Part shown: piece by piece, positions 15,973 through 23,575 of the stretch
Position numbering within the stretch: the first letter of the stretch is position 1
Layout of the letters: each line of letters starts with the position of its first letter
From: an uncultured Collinsella sp.
GTDB lineage: Bacteria; Actinomycetota; Coriobacteriia; Coriobacteriales; Coriobacteriaceae
DNA: 64,000 nucleotides
Assembly: GCA_905208975.1 (NCBI GenBank)
Contig: CAJLRE010000001.1
Location: forward strand, 1-64,000
Direction: 5' to 3'
Made by a program: the position numbers and the translations under genes
Notes under the pieces: generated by a model
Seen by the model: only the letters and a program-made list of their open reading frames with translations
Database searches by the model: none
What the model was told of the DNA's origin: nothing

Positions 15973-16536
15973 TCACGATCCCTCCTTTGAGTCCGTTGCC
16001 TGCGGGCTCAGGCGCACGGCGCGCAGACGACACGAAGCATCGCCAGCATCCGCGGCAATTGTCACCATATCGACCCAGCCGCGTCCGTCGCGCACGATGG
16101 CGCCCCACACGTTTCCCTTGATGTCGAGATAGCCGCTCAGAGCAAGTTGCGCCGTGGGTACCTCGCGATAGGCACGCAGCATATCCGCCGCCGCTTCGGT
16201 CATCGGTCGGTCCTCGGACCATGCAAGTCGGACCGCAATCGCGTTGCCCTCAGGCGAATCCGTCGCAGTGCCAGACCGCTTGTCGAGCGTCCGCAGAAAG
16301 TTTTGCGCCGTGACAGCGACATCCGAATCGTCCGCATCTCGCATCTCATCTTTTTGAGACGCCACCGCCGAATCTGAGCCCAAATCGGAGGCGGTCCCAG
16401 GACGCTGCTGCCGCGCGGCGTTAAGCCCCCAAAGCACCGCCGCTATCGCCACGGTCAGGCAAGCAAACACCAGCAGCACCCCGACGGGGCGCTCGCCCTC
16501 TACAGGCTGTTGATGCCCTCGCTGATAGCGTTCCAT
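15973..16536 (-). CDS. membrane-anchored protein of the Tad operon, unknown function
   Basis: A 187-aa protein with one N-terminal helix (about residues 19-38, VLLVFACLTVAIAAVLWGL) and an extracytoplasmic domain rich in Asp and Ala. I do not recognise a family. It sits between the two small pilin genes and overlaps the flp gene by 37 bp if ATG 16536 is used. The true start may be further in, because the first 18 residues lie in flp coding sequence. Position suggests a pilus-assembly accessory role. Confidence 0.65.
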   Translation of the reverse strand: MERYQRGHQQPVEGERPVGVLLVFACLTVAIAAVLWGLNAARQQRPGTASDLGSDSAVASQKDEMRDADDSDVAVTAQNFLRTLDKRSGTATDSPEGNAIAVRLAWSEDRPMTEAAADMLRAYREVPTAQLALSGYLDIKGNVWGAIVRDGRGWVDMVTIAADAGDASCRLRAVRLSPQATDSKEGS

Positions 16537-16733
16537 AGATCTTGGACCTTGCCCTTAAATGCGACGATGGCGATAATCGCGATCACCACGAGCACGCCGA
16601 CCAAGATGGCATACTCGGTGGTACCCTGTGCACTCTCCTCCTGCAATAGTTCCTTGGCGCGCTGACGAACATGTGCCGACCGGCAAAACGCCCAGCCCTG
16701 GACCTTGCCAGCAGCGTCAGTCATCGTGTTCAT
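16500..16733 (-). CDS. flp: Flp family type IVb pilin
   Basis: A 77-aa prepilin, probably the major subunit of the Tad pilus. The leader is about 39 residues, long for Flp, and ends EESA|QGTTEYAIL with Glu+5 and Tyr+6. The hydrophobic helix is LVGVLVVIAIIAIVAF, and a short tail (KGKVQDLWNAISEGINSL) follows. GGAGG precedes ATG 16733. No prepilin peptidase (TadV) gene is in this cluster, so the enzyme must be encoded elsewhere. Confidence 0.92.
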   Translation of the reverse strand: MNTMTDAAGKVQGWAFCRSAHVRQRAKELLQEESAQGTTEYAILVGVLVVIAIIAIVAFKGKVQDLWNAISEGINSL

Positions 16734-16743
16734 GTATTCCTCC

Positions 16744-17385
16744 CTACGTCATCCCGCCTGCTCCCAGCAGCGGGCCCAATATGGACAGAATCAACGCCGG
16801 CAAGATGAGCGTGCCGGTGGGAATCAGCAGCTTGACGGGCGCACGCTCGATCTCGCGCTCGACCGCGGCGCGATGAGCCGCACGGATCTCGCGACTTTGA
16901 GCGGCCAGTGTCTCGGCAAGTGGGGCACCCAGGGCGAGCGCCTGCCCCACCGTGATGGCAAAGGTCTCGAGCGCTCGCACGTCCAGGTCGCGCGCGGCGG
17001 CCAACAACTCGTCCTCACGCGTGCCCACGCCCACCTGCCACGCCATGCAGGCGCGCTCAAGGCGAAGAGCCAGCACTGACCGGCGGTTGGCGCAGAAAAT
17101 CTCAAGCGCCGCATCAAACGAAAGACCGGCCGAAAGACCCAAGCGCACAACATCGATCATCTCGGACACTTCGCCGAGCGACACTCGCGCCGGGCCGCCC
17201 GCTCCAACCGCGCCCTTCACTCGCGCGGTCAGAGCATCGACCACCGAGCGACCCGCGGCAGCGACCAGCACCGCCTCGCGCTTGCAGGCCCCTGCGATCT
17301 TGCGTGCATCCGCCCGATCCAAACCCGTCGCGACAAATACACTCAGGGCGCACAGGCAAGCCGCAACTGCAACCGGGGCGCTCAT
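16744..17385 (-). CDS. tadC: TadC-like type II secretion F domain protein
   Basis: A 213-aa inner-membrane platform protein of the Tad machine. The T2SSF domain is seen in VSEMIDVVRLGLSAGLSFDAAL and in the conserved TFAITVGQALALGAPLAETLAAQ. Hydrophobic segments lie at the N-terminus and C-terminus (LLIPTGTLILPALILSILGPLL). The ATG overlaps the tadB stop as ATGA. Confidence 0.9.
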   Translation of the reverse strand: MSAPVAVAACLCALSVFVATGLDRADARKIAGACKREAVLVAAAGRSVVDALTARVKGAVGAGGPARVSLGEVSEMIDVVRLGLSAGLSFDAALEIFCANRRSVLALRLERACMAWQVGVGTREDELLAAARDLDVRALETFAITVGQALALGAPLAETLAAQSREIRAAHRAAVEREIERAPVKLLIPTGTLILPALILSILGPLLGAGGMT

Positions 17386-18308
17386 AGCTCCACCCGCATA
17401 ATGCGCCGGATAACCACCAGGGCAACGGCGTTGAGGGCAAGACCCAGCACCACAGCGCCCGCGCCGGCAGGCGTCGCAAGACCGCGACGAAAATCTGCCG
17501 AAAGCAGCGCCAACACCGCGCACATGCCCGCCGGCATCGCCGCGACCATATGCGCAGACATGCGAGCCTGCGACGTCTTAACATCCAGGCGGCGCTTGAG
17601 CTCAATGCGCTCCCCCACCATGCTCGACGCCTCGGACAGTAAGTCGGCAAGCGGAGCGCCGGTGCGCTGAGACACCTTAAGCGCCAAGGTCACAAGCGAA
17701 AGACCGGGGGCGTCGATACGCACGAGCAAGTCATCGAGCGCGTCGGTCGCCGAGATGCCGCAATCGATCGCCGCCGCCACCCGCAAAAACTCGGTATGCA
17801 CTGGCTCTTGCGCATGAGCGCCCACAAAGCGCATGCCCTGGGCCAGCGAATGTCCCGAGGCAAGCGACATGGAAAGTGCGGTAAACGCCTCGGGCATTGC
17901 CTCTTCTGCATCGTGTTGCTCGCGCCGGCTCTCAAAGCCATCCCGAGCGGCACCAACGGCAAACGGAGCAACAAGTCCCAAGGCAAATCCGAGGGGCGAT
18001 AACGACACCATCGTTAGTAAAACGCAGCAGACACCGCTCGATAGCAGCAGAAACGCCAAACGTCCCGAAGCATCTTCGATCACGAGGCCAAGGCGATGCG
18101 CCGGAGCCAGCGATGCCCACGAACGGGCGATCTTTTTCAGCAGATCGTTTTCCACCAGCTCACGCGGCAGCTTCTCTGCCACCGTCTCGAGCGCCTGACG
18201 TGCCAGCTCCGCCGGCGGTACCTGCGGCACACGAGGTTCCGCCCCGCACGCCGTCGCGACAGAAAGCCCTGCCAAGCCCCCTACGACGAGGGGCACAGTG
18301 ATCTCCAT
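17382..18308 (-). CDS. tadB: TadB-like type II secretion F domain protein
   Basis: A 308-aa platform protein partnered with TadC. Membrane segments lie at about 3-20, 85-130 and near the C-terminus. The F domain is recognised by EAFTALSMSLASGHSLAQGMRFVG and LALKVSQRTGAPLADLLSEAS. ATG 18308 lies 28 bp inside the tadA end, with GGAGG ahead of it. TadB and TadC form the membrane hub on which the TadA motor acts. Confidence 0.92.
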   Translation of the reverse strand: MEITVPLVVGGLAGLSVATACGAEPRVPQVPPAELARQALETVAEKLPRELVENDLLKKIARSWASLAPAHRLGLVIEDASGRLAFLLLSSGVCCVLLTMVSLSPLGFALGLVAPFAVGAARDGFESRREQHDAEEAMPEAFTALSMSLASGHSLAQGMRFVGAHAQEPVHTEFLRVAAAIDCGISATDALDDLLVRIDAPGLSLVTLALKVSQRTGAPLADLLSEASSMVGERIELKRRLDVKTSQARMSAHMVAAMPAGMCAVLALLSADFRRGLATPAGAGAVVLGLALNAVALVVIRRIMRVEL

Positions 18309-19606
18309 TCGTCCACCTCCTCTTGTGTGAGCGTCCCCGACCGCAGGCCTTCTGCGATAAACGGCGGCTCGCGGTCAAGCGTCCAGGTGCGCTCGGCGGC
18401 ATCGAACGTCACATAGCGCTCGAGCTCTACGCCGCCCGATGCGGCACGTCGCACCCCCGAATACGAGGAGACGAAGCGCCTGCCATCGGCGTGGCGCTCG
18501 GACATCACGATACCGTCGAGTGCCATGGCAATCTGCTCCTCGATGAGCTCGCTCGGCAGATCGATGCCATAACGTGCAAGCAACGTCAGACGCACCACGG
18601 TCTCCTGTTCTGAACCCGCATGAAGCGTGGTGAGCGACCCGTCGTGGCCCGTGTTCATGGCCTGCAACATGTCGCAGCACTCGGCACCGCGCACCTCGCC
18701 CACCACGATGCGGTCGGGGCGCATGCGCAGGGCATTAGTCACCAGGTCGCGGATCGTCACCGCGCCCTCGCCCTCAATTGAAGCCTCGCGCGCCTCTAGG
18801 CGCACCACGTGCGGATGATGCGCAAACTTGAGCTCGGCAGAGTCCTCGATCGTCACGATGCGCTCGCCGGTGGAAATCTCACATGACAACGCGTTGAGCA
18901 GGGTGGTCTTACCAGATCCCGTGCCTCCCGCAACCGCCAGGTCCTGTCGCAGCGACACCGCACACGACAGCAGCTGCGCATACCAAAGCGGCAGCGATCC
19001 CAACCCCACGAGCTCGTCCAGCGAGCAGATACGGTCCGAGAACTTTCGGATGGTGAGAATCGGTCCGTCAATCGCCACAGGCGGAATCACCGCGTTGACG
19101 CGATAGCCCGTTTTGAGGCGGGCGTTGACGATGGGGCTGCGCTCGTCGATACGGCGGCCAAGTGGCGAGATAATGCGGTCGATAAGCACACGGATCTGCT
19201 CATCATCCTCAAACGCATGCTCGATGGGGTACAAGACGCCGCCGCGTTCAAAGAAAGCCGAGCGGCAGCCGTTGATCATGATCTCGGTAACGGTGTCGTC
19301 CTCGATGAGCGGCTGCAACGGCCCCAAGCCCACCACGTCATCCAAAATCTCGTCGATGATGGTCTCGCGCTCGGGCGTCGCGAGATCGGTCGGCTCCTCA
19401 ACATTGAGCACCGCCTCCACCGCAGGACGCAATTCCGAGCGGGCAAGTGCCGGGTCGATATAGGCGCTGATACGCGCCACTTCGTCGTAACCCATGCGGT
19501 CCATCACGGCGCGCTTGGTGCGTCGTTTCACCGCGCGGCGACGCCCCGCATCTACAGGCGCTGCCGCCGCAGCGCCGGCAGCCTTAATCCTCGTTTGCAG
19601 GCTCAT
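18281..19606 (-). CDS. tadA: TadA/CpaF secretion ATPase
   Basis: A 441-aa hexameric ATPase powering pilus assembly. The Walker A motif [14 protein letters not shown] lies near residue 228, the Asp box region [17 protein letters not shown] follows, and [29 protein letters not shown] holds Walker B and the His box. The N-terminal domain ([21 protein letters not shown]) is typical of the CpaF group. The start overlaps the end of tadZ by 4 bp. Confidence 0.95.
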   Translation of the reverse strand: MSLQTRIKAAGAAAAAPVDAGRRRAVKRRTKRAVMDRMGYDEVARISAYIDPALARSELRPAVEAVLNVEEPTDLATPERETIIDEILDDVVGLGPLQPLIEDDTVTEIMINGCRSAFFERGGVLYPIEHAFEDDEQIRVLIDRIISPLGRRIDERSPIVNARLKTGYRVNAVIPPVAIDGPILTIRKFSDRICSLDELVGLGSLPLWYAQLLSCAVSLRQDLAVAGGTGSGKTTLLNALSCEISTGERIVTIEDSAELKFAHHPHVVRLEAREASIEGEGAVTIRDLVTNALRMRPDRIVVGEVRGAECCDMLQAMNTGHDGSLTTLHAGSEQETVVRLTLLARYGIDLPSELIEEQIAMALDGIVMSERHADGRRFVSSYSGVRRAASGGVELERYVTFDAAERTWTLDREPPFIAEGLRSGTLTQEEVDEWRSLCPSS

Positions 19607-21252
19607 CGCTGATCACCCTCGCGCGACCAGGGAAGGCGGATACGCGGGCGTTCGGTACGCGTTGCACGGTCGGCGACCATATCGCTCCAAGGGCCGACGG
19701 CGCACCCCAGTTCCACGAGCATCTCGCGCGTGGCCTCGCGCATGCTAGTCGCAAAAGCGCTGGTCTGCCCCACCGCCTCGTCAGCGCGCCCAAACGCCAT
19801 GAGCGCGGCGAGATCCTGCCCGCCATCGGCGATACGAATCTTGGAGCTCAACGCACAGGCAATCTCAAAGCGCATGGCGACGTCCTCGTCTGCCCCGCGC
19901 GCACCGAACCGGTTGAACACGGCGCTCATGCGCGTGCGCGGCACACCTACTCGACCTGCCAGTTCGATGACGCGCGACGCCGATGTCGCGGACGACACCG
20001 CCGCATCGCCAACGACCAGGCAACGGTCGCTCGCCGCCACCGCAGCCGCCACGGCGTCGCCCCAAAAGACCGAGGTATCGATAAAGACCACGTCGGATTC
20101 GCGACGCAGAACATCAAGCAGTAGCTCCACCGGACGCGCCATGAGCTCGGCTTGCTCGGGCGCCGCGACGGGACCCCAGAGCGTAATGCCCGGTGCCACG
20201 CGCATCGAAGCGGCTACGATATCCGGCTCGGTGAGCGTGCCCGCCGCCGACGGCTCGATAAGTGCCGCCATATCGCGCGGAGCATCGACGCCTAACAAGT
20301 CGTAAAGGTTTCCAAACATCAGGTCCAGGTCGAGCACGGCGGCACGCAAGCCCAACAGCGACGATGTGTGTGCCATGGTGGCAACGATCGTCGACTTGCC
20401 GCAACCGCCCGAACCCGAAATAGCGCAGATGACTGGAGCTCGATGCGGCGGAGCGGCAGCGTCTGCCGGCGGCATCGGAGGCGGCGGGGCGGGCGTCGGT
20501 GACAGCATCCCCGTCTCCCCCGCCGCAACCACGTGCTGCGTCCAAGCCGGCATGGCTGCTTGTTCGGTCTGCGAGGCAGGCTCGTTCTGCGCAATCTGCT
20601 CATGCTGCATCAGCGACAACTCGCCGCACCCGGCAAGGCCCTCAACTTCGTCGAGTTCATCCGCCAGATTCACGCCGTGCACGTATCCCATATCTACTGC
20701 CGGGGAGTCGCCAGCATGCTGCGCCGGCCCTCCAGCGTCATCGTATACAAGGGGGTTCCGGGGGCGCCGACCATGCTCGGCTTCCGCTTTTCCATAATCA
20801 TCAACACGCGGGCCTCTTGTAGCGCGAGGCGCCCCGGGTTCCCTATCAACAAAAGCATCGGGCTCAATCGTCATGCGCCGATCGGAATCAACCGCTCCCT
20901 CGCCCGCGCGCCCGTTGCCGCATATACTGTGTGCAGCGATGACCTCGGTCGCCCCCGCGCGAAACAGCCCCTCGATATCCGACGGATCGAGCGCTTCTAT
21001 CAACACGACCACGCGACTCACGCGGCCTTCGGCCGTCAGGCGCGCAACAGTCTTGCGCACATCTTCGGTATCAAACAGAGACGCCGCGATGATGGCAGCC
21101 CCGCGGCGCGACGGAAACGCCCGCGCCATGGAAACCAGCCCGTCCAGGTCACCCACGCGAAGCACCTGTGCACCCGCATCACGGCCCTCGACTTCCCGCT
21201 GCAACAGCCCGTAATCGCCGCACGCGCAGCACGCAAGCCAGATCGCCTTCAT
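19603..21252 (-). CDS. tadZ: TadZ/CpaE-like pilus-localisation ATPase
   Basis: A 549-aa protein with an N-terminal pseudo-receiver domain (about 1-110). A long Pro, Ala and acid-rich linker spans about 115-270, then comes a MinD/ParA-type P-loop domain with deviant Walker A ISGSGGCGKSTIVATMAH and VLDLDLMFGNLYDLLG. TadZ places the Tad machine at a cell pole or site. ATG 21252 forms TGATG with the cpaB stop. A GTG one codon upstream is possible. The linker is unusually long. Confidence 0.88.
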   Translation of the reverse strand: MKAIWLACCACGDYGLLQREVEGRDAGAQVLRVGDLDGLVSMARAFPSRRGAAIIAASLFDTEDVRKTVARLTAEGRVSRVVVLIEALDPSDIEGLFRAGATEVIAAHSICGNGRAGEGAVDSDRRMTIEPDAFVDREPGAPRATRGPRVDDYGKAEAEHGRRPRNPLVYDDAGGPAQHAGDSPAVDMGYVHGVNLADELDEVEGLAGCGELSLMQHEQIAQNEPASQTEQAAMPAWTQHVVAAGETGMLSPTPAPPPPMPPADAAAPPHRAPVICAISGSGGCGKSTIVATMAHTSSLLGLRAAVLDLDLMFGNLYDLLGVDAPRDMAALIEPSAAGTLTEPDIVAASMRVAPGITLWGPVAAPEQAELMARPVELLLDVLRRESDVVFIDTSVFWGDAVAAAVAASDRCLVVGDAAVSSATSASRVIELAGRVGVPRTRMSAVFNRFGARGADEDVAMRFEIACALSSKIRIADGGQDLAALMAFGRADEAVGQTSAFATSMREATREMLVELGCAVGPWSDMVADRATRTERPRIRLPWSREGDQR

Positions 21253-21911
21253 CACTCGTCGCCTCCGCTCTTTTTGCCGCGCGCCGTGGCGGGAATCGTC
21301 AAGCTGACCGTTCCCTTGCCCGAGGCTCCCAGCAGTTCCTTGACGTCTTCGGGGTCAGCCGCCAGCGTCACCCATTCGATCTTGCCCTCGCGCGTGGAAC
21401 CGGAATCCTCACTGGTATCGATCACGTACGCGCCGCACAGCCGATCGGTTACGCCGTCTTTTTGCACGTACACGTCCACGTAGCTGCCCACGCCCGCAGC
21501 ACCGCCGACCGAGTGCTCGGCATCGACCGCCACCGAAACGGCGACCTTGCCCTTAGGTACCTCGAGCATGTGGCTCTCGGCCTTGGTGTAGACATTGCAG
21601 ATCACGGCGTTTTTGGGAATACGCGAAGTCGTCACGTCGCCGCGCACCTGGCGTAGCTCGGTCGCCGCGTCACGCGGCAGCAGACTCGTCAGCCACTCCT
21701 GGGTTATGACATTGGTCTCATCGAGGGTCTCACCCACATCGATATCGCGCGCCGCGACGCATACCTCGACGCGATCGCCACCGTACTTGGCCAAGGTCTC
21801 AGCCTGGACCTGTTCGGCTTGCGAGCGGATCGACGAGCCGTAAACCATGCAGAGCAGAGCAGCGAGCACGCCCGCGACCAGACTGATGGCGATGCGCTTG
21901 CTCTTGTTCAC
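21252..21911 (-). CDS. cpaB: CpaB/RcpC-like SAF domain protein, first gene of the Tad operon
   Basis: A 219-aa protein with an N-terminal helix (IAISLVAGVLAALLCMVYG) and an SAF domain (VEVCVAARDIDVGETLDETNVITQEW). CpaB/RcpC proteins work in the envelope part of the pilus machine. No secretin gene follows, as expected in a cell without an outer membrane. I chose GTG 21911, since AGAGGAG lies 7 bp before it. The in-frame ATG 21926 overlaps that SD. Confidence 0.85.
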   Translation of the reverse strand: MNKSKRIAISLVAGVLAALLCMVYGSSIRSQAEQVQAETLAKYGGDRVEVCVAARDIDVGETLDETNVITQEWLTSLLPRDAATELRQVRGDVTTSRIPKNAVICNVYTKAESHMLEVPKGKVAVSVAVDAEHSVGGAAGVGSYVDVYVQKDGVTDRLCGAYVIDTSEDSGSTREGKIEWVTLAADPEDVKELLGASGKGTVSLTIPATARGKKSGGDE

Positions 21912-22018
21912 GGCCGCTCCTCTCATGGCAGTGCCGGGCGAATGCCCGTACCACCATTGTCTGGGCGGCCAGAGTGCAAAGCGGCGCAATCGCAATCTTG
22001 GTTTTCGATGTCAAACCA

Positions 22019-22078
22019 ATCGCTGACCAAAAGCTGACCAGCCCGTCAAGCTCGTGGCAAGGTTTTGGTCAGCACGTC
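22019..22078. promoter_or_regulatory. possible operator cluster upstream of the Tad operon
   Basis: The region contains GCTGACCAAAA, CTGACCAGC and TTTTGGTCAGC within 60 bp, giving inverted and direct arrangements of the core TTGGTCAGC. A related pair (CTGACCAAATGCT twice, 22 bp apart) lies upstream of the gene at 52,918-53,880. This could be a binding site for a shared regulator. No strong sigma-70 promoter is evident. Confidence 0.4.
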
Positions 22079-22110
22079 AGCAAACTGCATGTTTCGAGGC
22101 TTTTCCGCAG

Positions 22111-22147
22111 CAAAAAAGCCGTCTCCCGAACAGTTGGGAGACGGCTG
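22111..22147 (-). terminator. intrinsic terminator of rsgA
   Basis: The stem AGCCGTCTCCC/GGGAGACGGCT (22117-22146) is followed on the minus strand by TTTTTT. Confidence 0.88.
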
Positions 22148-22163
22148 TCATAGGAAAAATCAA

Positions 22164-23348
22164 TTACAGATGGACATCGGGATCGAGCATTTGAGCGCTC
22201 ACGCGCATGGATGACGCCAGATTTTGGAAAGTTTCCAGACGCAGGCTGTCGATCTGCCCGGCGTCCTCGGCCTCGCGAACGGCGCAACCCGGTTCGTGGG
22301 TATGCGTGCAGTCGCCAAACCGGCACGCACGCGATGCCTCGACAATCTCGGGGAAGGCGCGTGCCAGACCCCGCTCGTGACCCACGAGCGGCAAACTGCG
22401 CAGACCCGGGGCATCGGCGATCACGCCGGCGTCGCCCGGCAGCGCCACCATCACGCGCGCGACGGTAGTGTGACGGCCCTGGTCGTCGCGTTCGCGCACA
22501 CCGCCGGTCGCCAACGTATCGTGGCCCAGCAGTGCATTGAGCAGCGTCGACTTGCCGGCACCCGACTCGCCCAGAATCATGGCGCAGCTCCCGGCAGGCA
22601 CGCAGGCACGGACCTCGTCCAGACCGCGGCCCTCGGCAGAAGACGTCAAGATCACGCGCACGTCCGGACCCACCAGACGGCGCACGCGGTCCAGATCGCG
22701 CTCGAGCTCCCCGGCATCGCAGCGGTCAGCCTTGGTGAGCACCACCACCGGCTCGGCATCGCAGTCGAGCGCCAACACCAGCGAGCGCGCCACACGGTCG
22801 AGCAGCACCTCGCCGGCACCGAGCGCCTGCACGATTAGCACGCTATCCACGTTGGAGCAGAGCACCTGGCGCTCTCCGCGGGCACGGCCGCGCCAACGCT
22901 CAAAGCTCGTACGGCGCGGCAGTACGCATTCAATCACGCCCATATCGTGCCCGGGAGCGCGGCGCACCGCCACACGATCGCCCACGGCAGGCAGCAGGAC
23001 CTCGTCCCCACCGCGCGACTTGGCAAATCCCACGGCATGCTCGGCGCGGAAGGTATCGTCGGCAGTCGCCACCAGCGGAAACCCACGATCCAAGCGCACC
23101 ACGGCGCCAAGCTGCATCTGCTCGGGCTCCTCGGCATGTGCGCAGAAATCATCAAAGGCAGACTGCTGAGCTTCATCGACCGGCAGGTCATCGAACGCCG
23201 GAACGTCCTGCAGCGCGTCGAGTCCCGGCACGCTCGCCAGCAGCTCCTCGGCAGACGCGGGAGCCTCGGTCGCGAGCTTCCGACGACGATCGCGCTTAGC
23301 CCGCGCCCCCGTCGTCTTTTTCTTCGCTTTAGCCTTAGCCTTGCCCAC
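22164..23348 (-). CDS. rsgA: ribosome small-subunit-dependent GTPase RsgA
   Basis: RsgA is a circularly permuted GTPase that checks late 30S maturation. It is 394 aa, longer than usual because of a basic N-terminus (KAKAKAKKKTTGARAKRDRRR) and an acidic linker. The OB-fold is followed by G4 (VVLTKADRC), G1 GESGAGKSTLLNALLG and G3 DAPGLRSL, the permuted order. The C-terminal zinc site is CRFGDCTHTHEPGCAV. Start GTG 23348 is chosen because GGGAGG lies just ahead. An upstream ATG would add 28 poorly supported residues. Confidence 0.95.
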   Translation of the reverse strand: MGKAKAKAKKKTTGARAKRDRRRKLATEAPASAEELLASVPGLDALQDVPAFDDLPVDEAQQSAFDDFCAHAEEPEQMQLGAVVRLDRGFPLVATADDTFRAEHAVGFAKSRGGDEVLLPAVGDRVAVRRAPGHDMGVIECVLPRRTSFERWRGRARGERQVLCSNVDSVLIVQALGAGEVLLDRVARSLVLALDCDAEPVVVLTKADRCDAGELERDLDRVRRLVGPDVRVILTSSAEGRGLDEVRACVPAGSCAMILGESGAGKSTLLNALLGHDTLATGGVRERDDQGRHTTVARVMVALPGDAGVIADAPGLRSLPLVGHERGLARAFPEIVEASRACRFGDCTHTHEPGCAVREAEDAGQIDSLRLETFQNLASSMRVSAQMLDPDVHL

Positions 23349-23394
23349 AAGCGCCTCCCAGCACCATAAATCACAACTGAGCAGGTATTTTAAA

Positions 23395-23431
23395 TCAAAA
23401 AGAGCTGGCCGGGCAAAGCCCGACCAGCTCA
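23395..23431 (-). terminator. intrinsic terminator downstream of the P-type ATPase gene
   Basis: The hairpin AGCTGG(T)CGGGC/GCCCGGCCAGCT (23402-23430) is followed on the minus strand by TTTTTGA. Confidence 0.8.
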
Positions 23432-23470
23432 CATACTTTCCCTCAGCTTACGGTCCCGAGAGGTTATCCG

Positions 23471-23567
23471 AAGGCCCGCCCGCCGGGAGGGGTTTCTTCT
23501 GAGTGATCCCGCAGCGCGAAGCGCGAGGACCAGCGAAGAAGAAACCCCGCAGGCGGGCGGGCCCGGA
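23471..23567. repeat. long GC-rich inverted repeat
   Basis: Arms of about 28 bp (23473-23500 and 23536-23565) pair with few mismatches: GGCCCGCCCGCC...GGTTTCTTCT against its complement. They enclose a 35-nt loop with GCGCGAAGCGCG. The element lies between the ATPase stop and its terminator. It may be a dispersed intergenic palindrome. Confidence 0.7.
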
Positions 23568-23575
23568 CAGGTACG

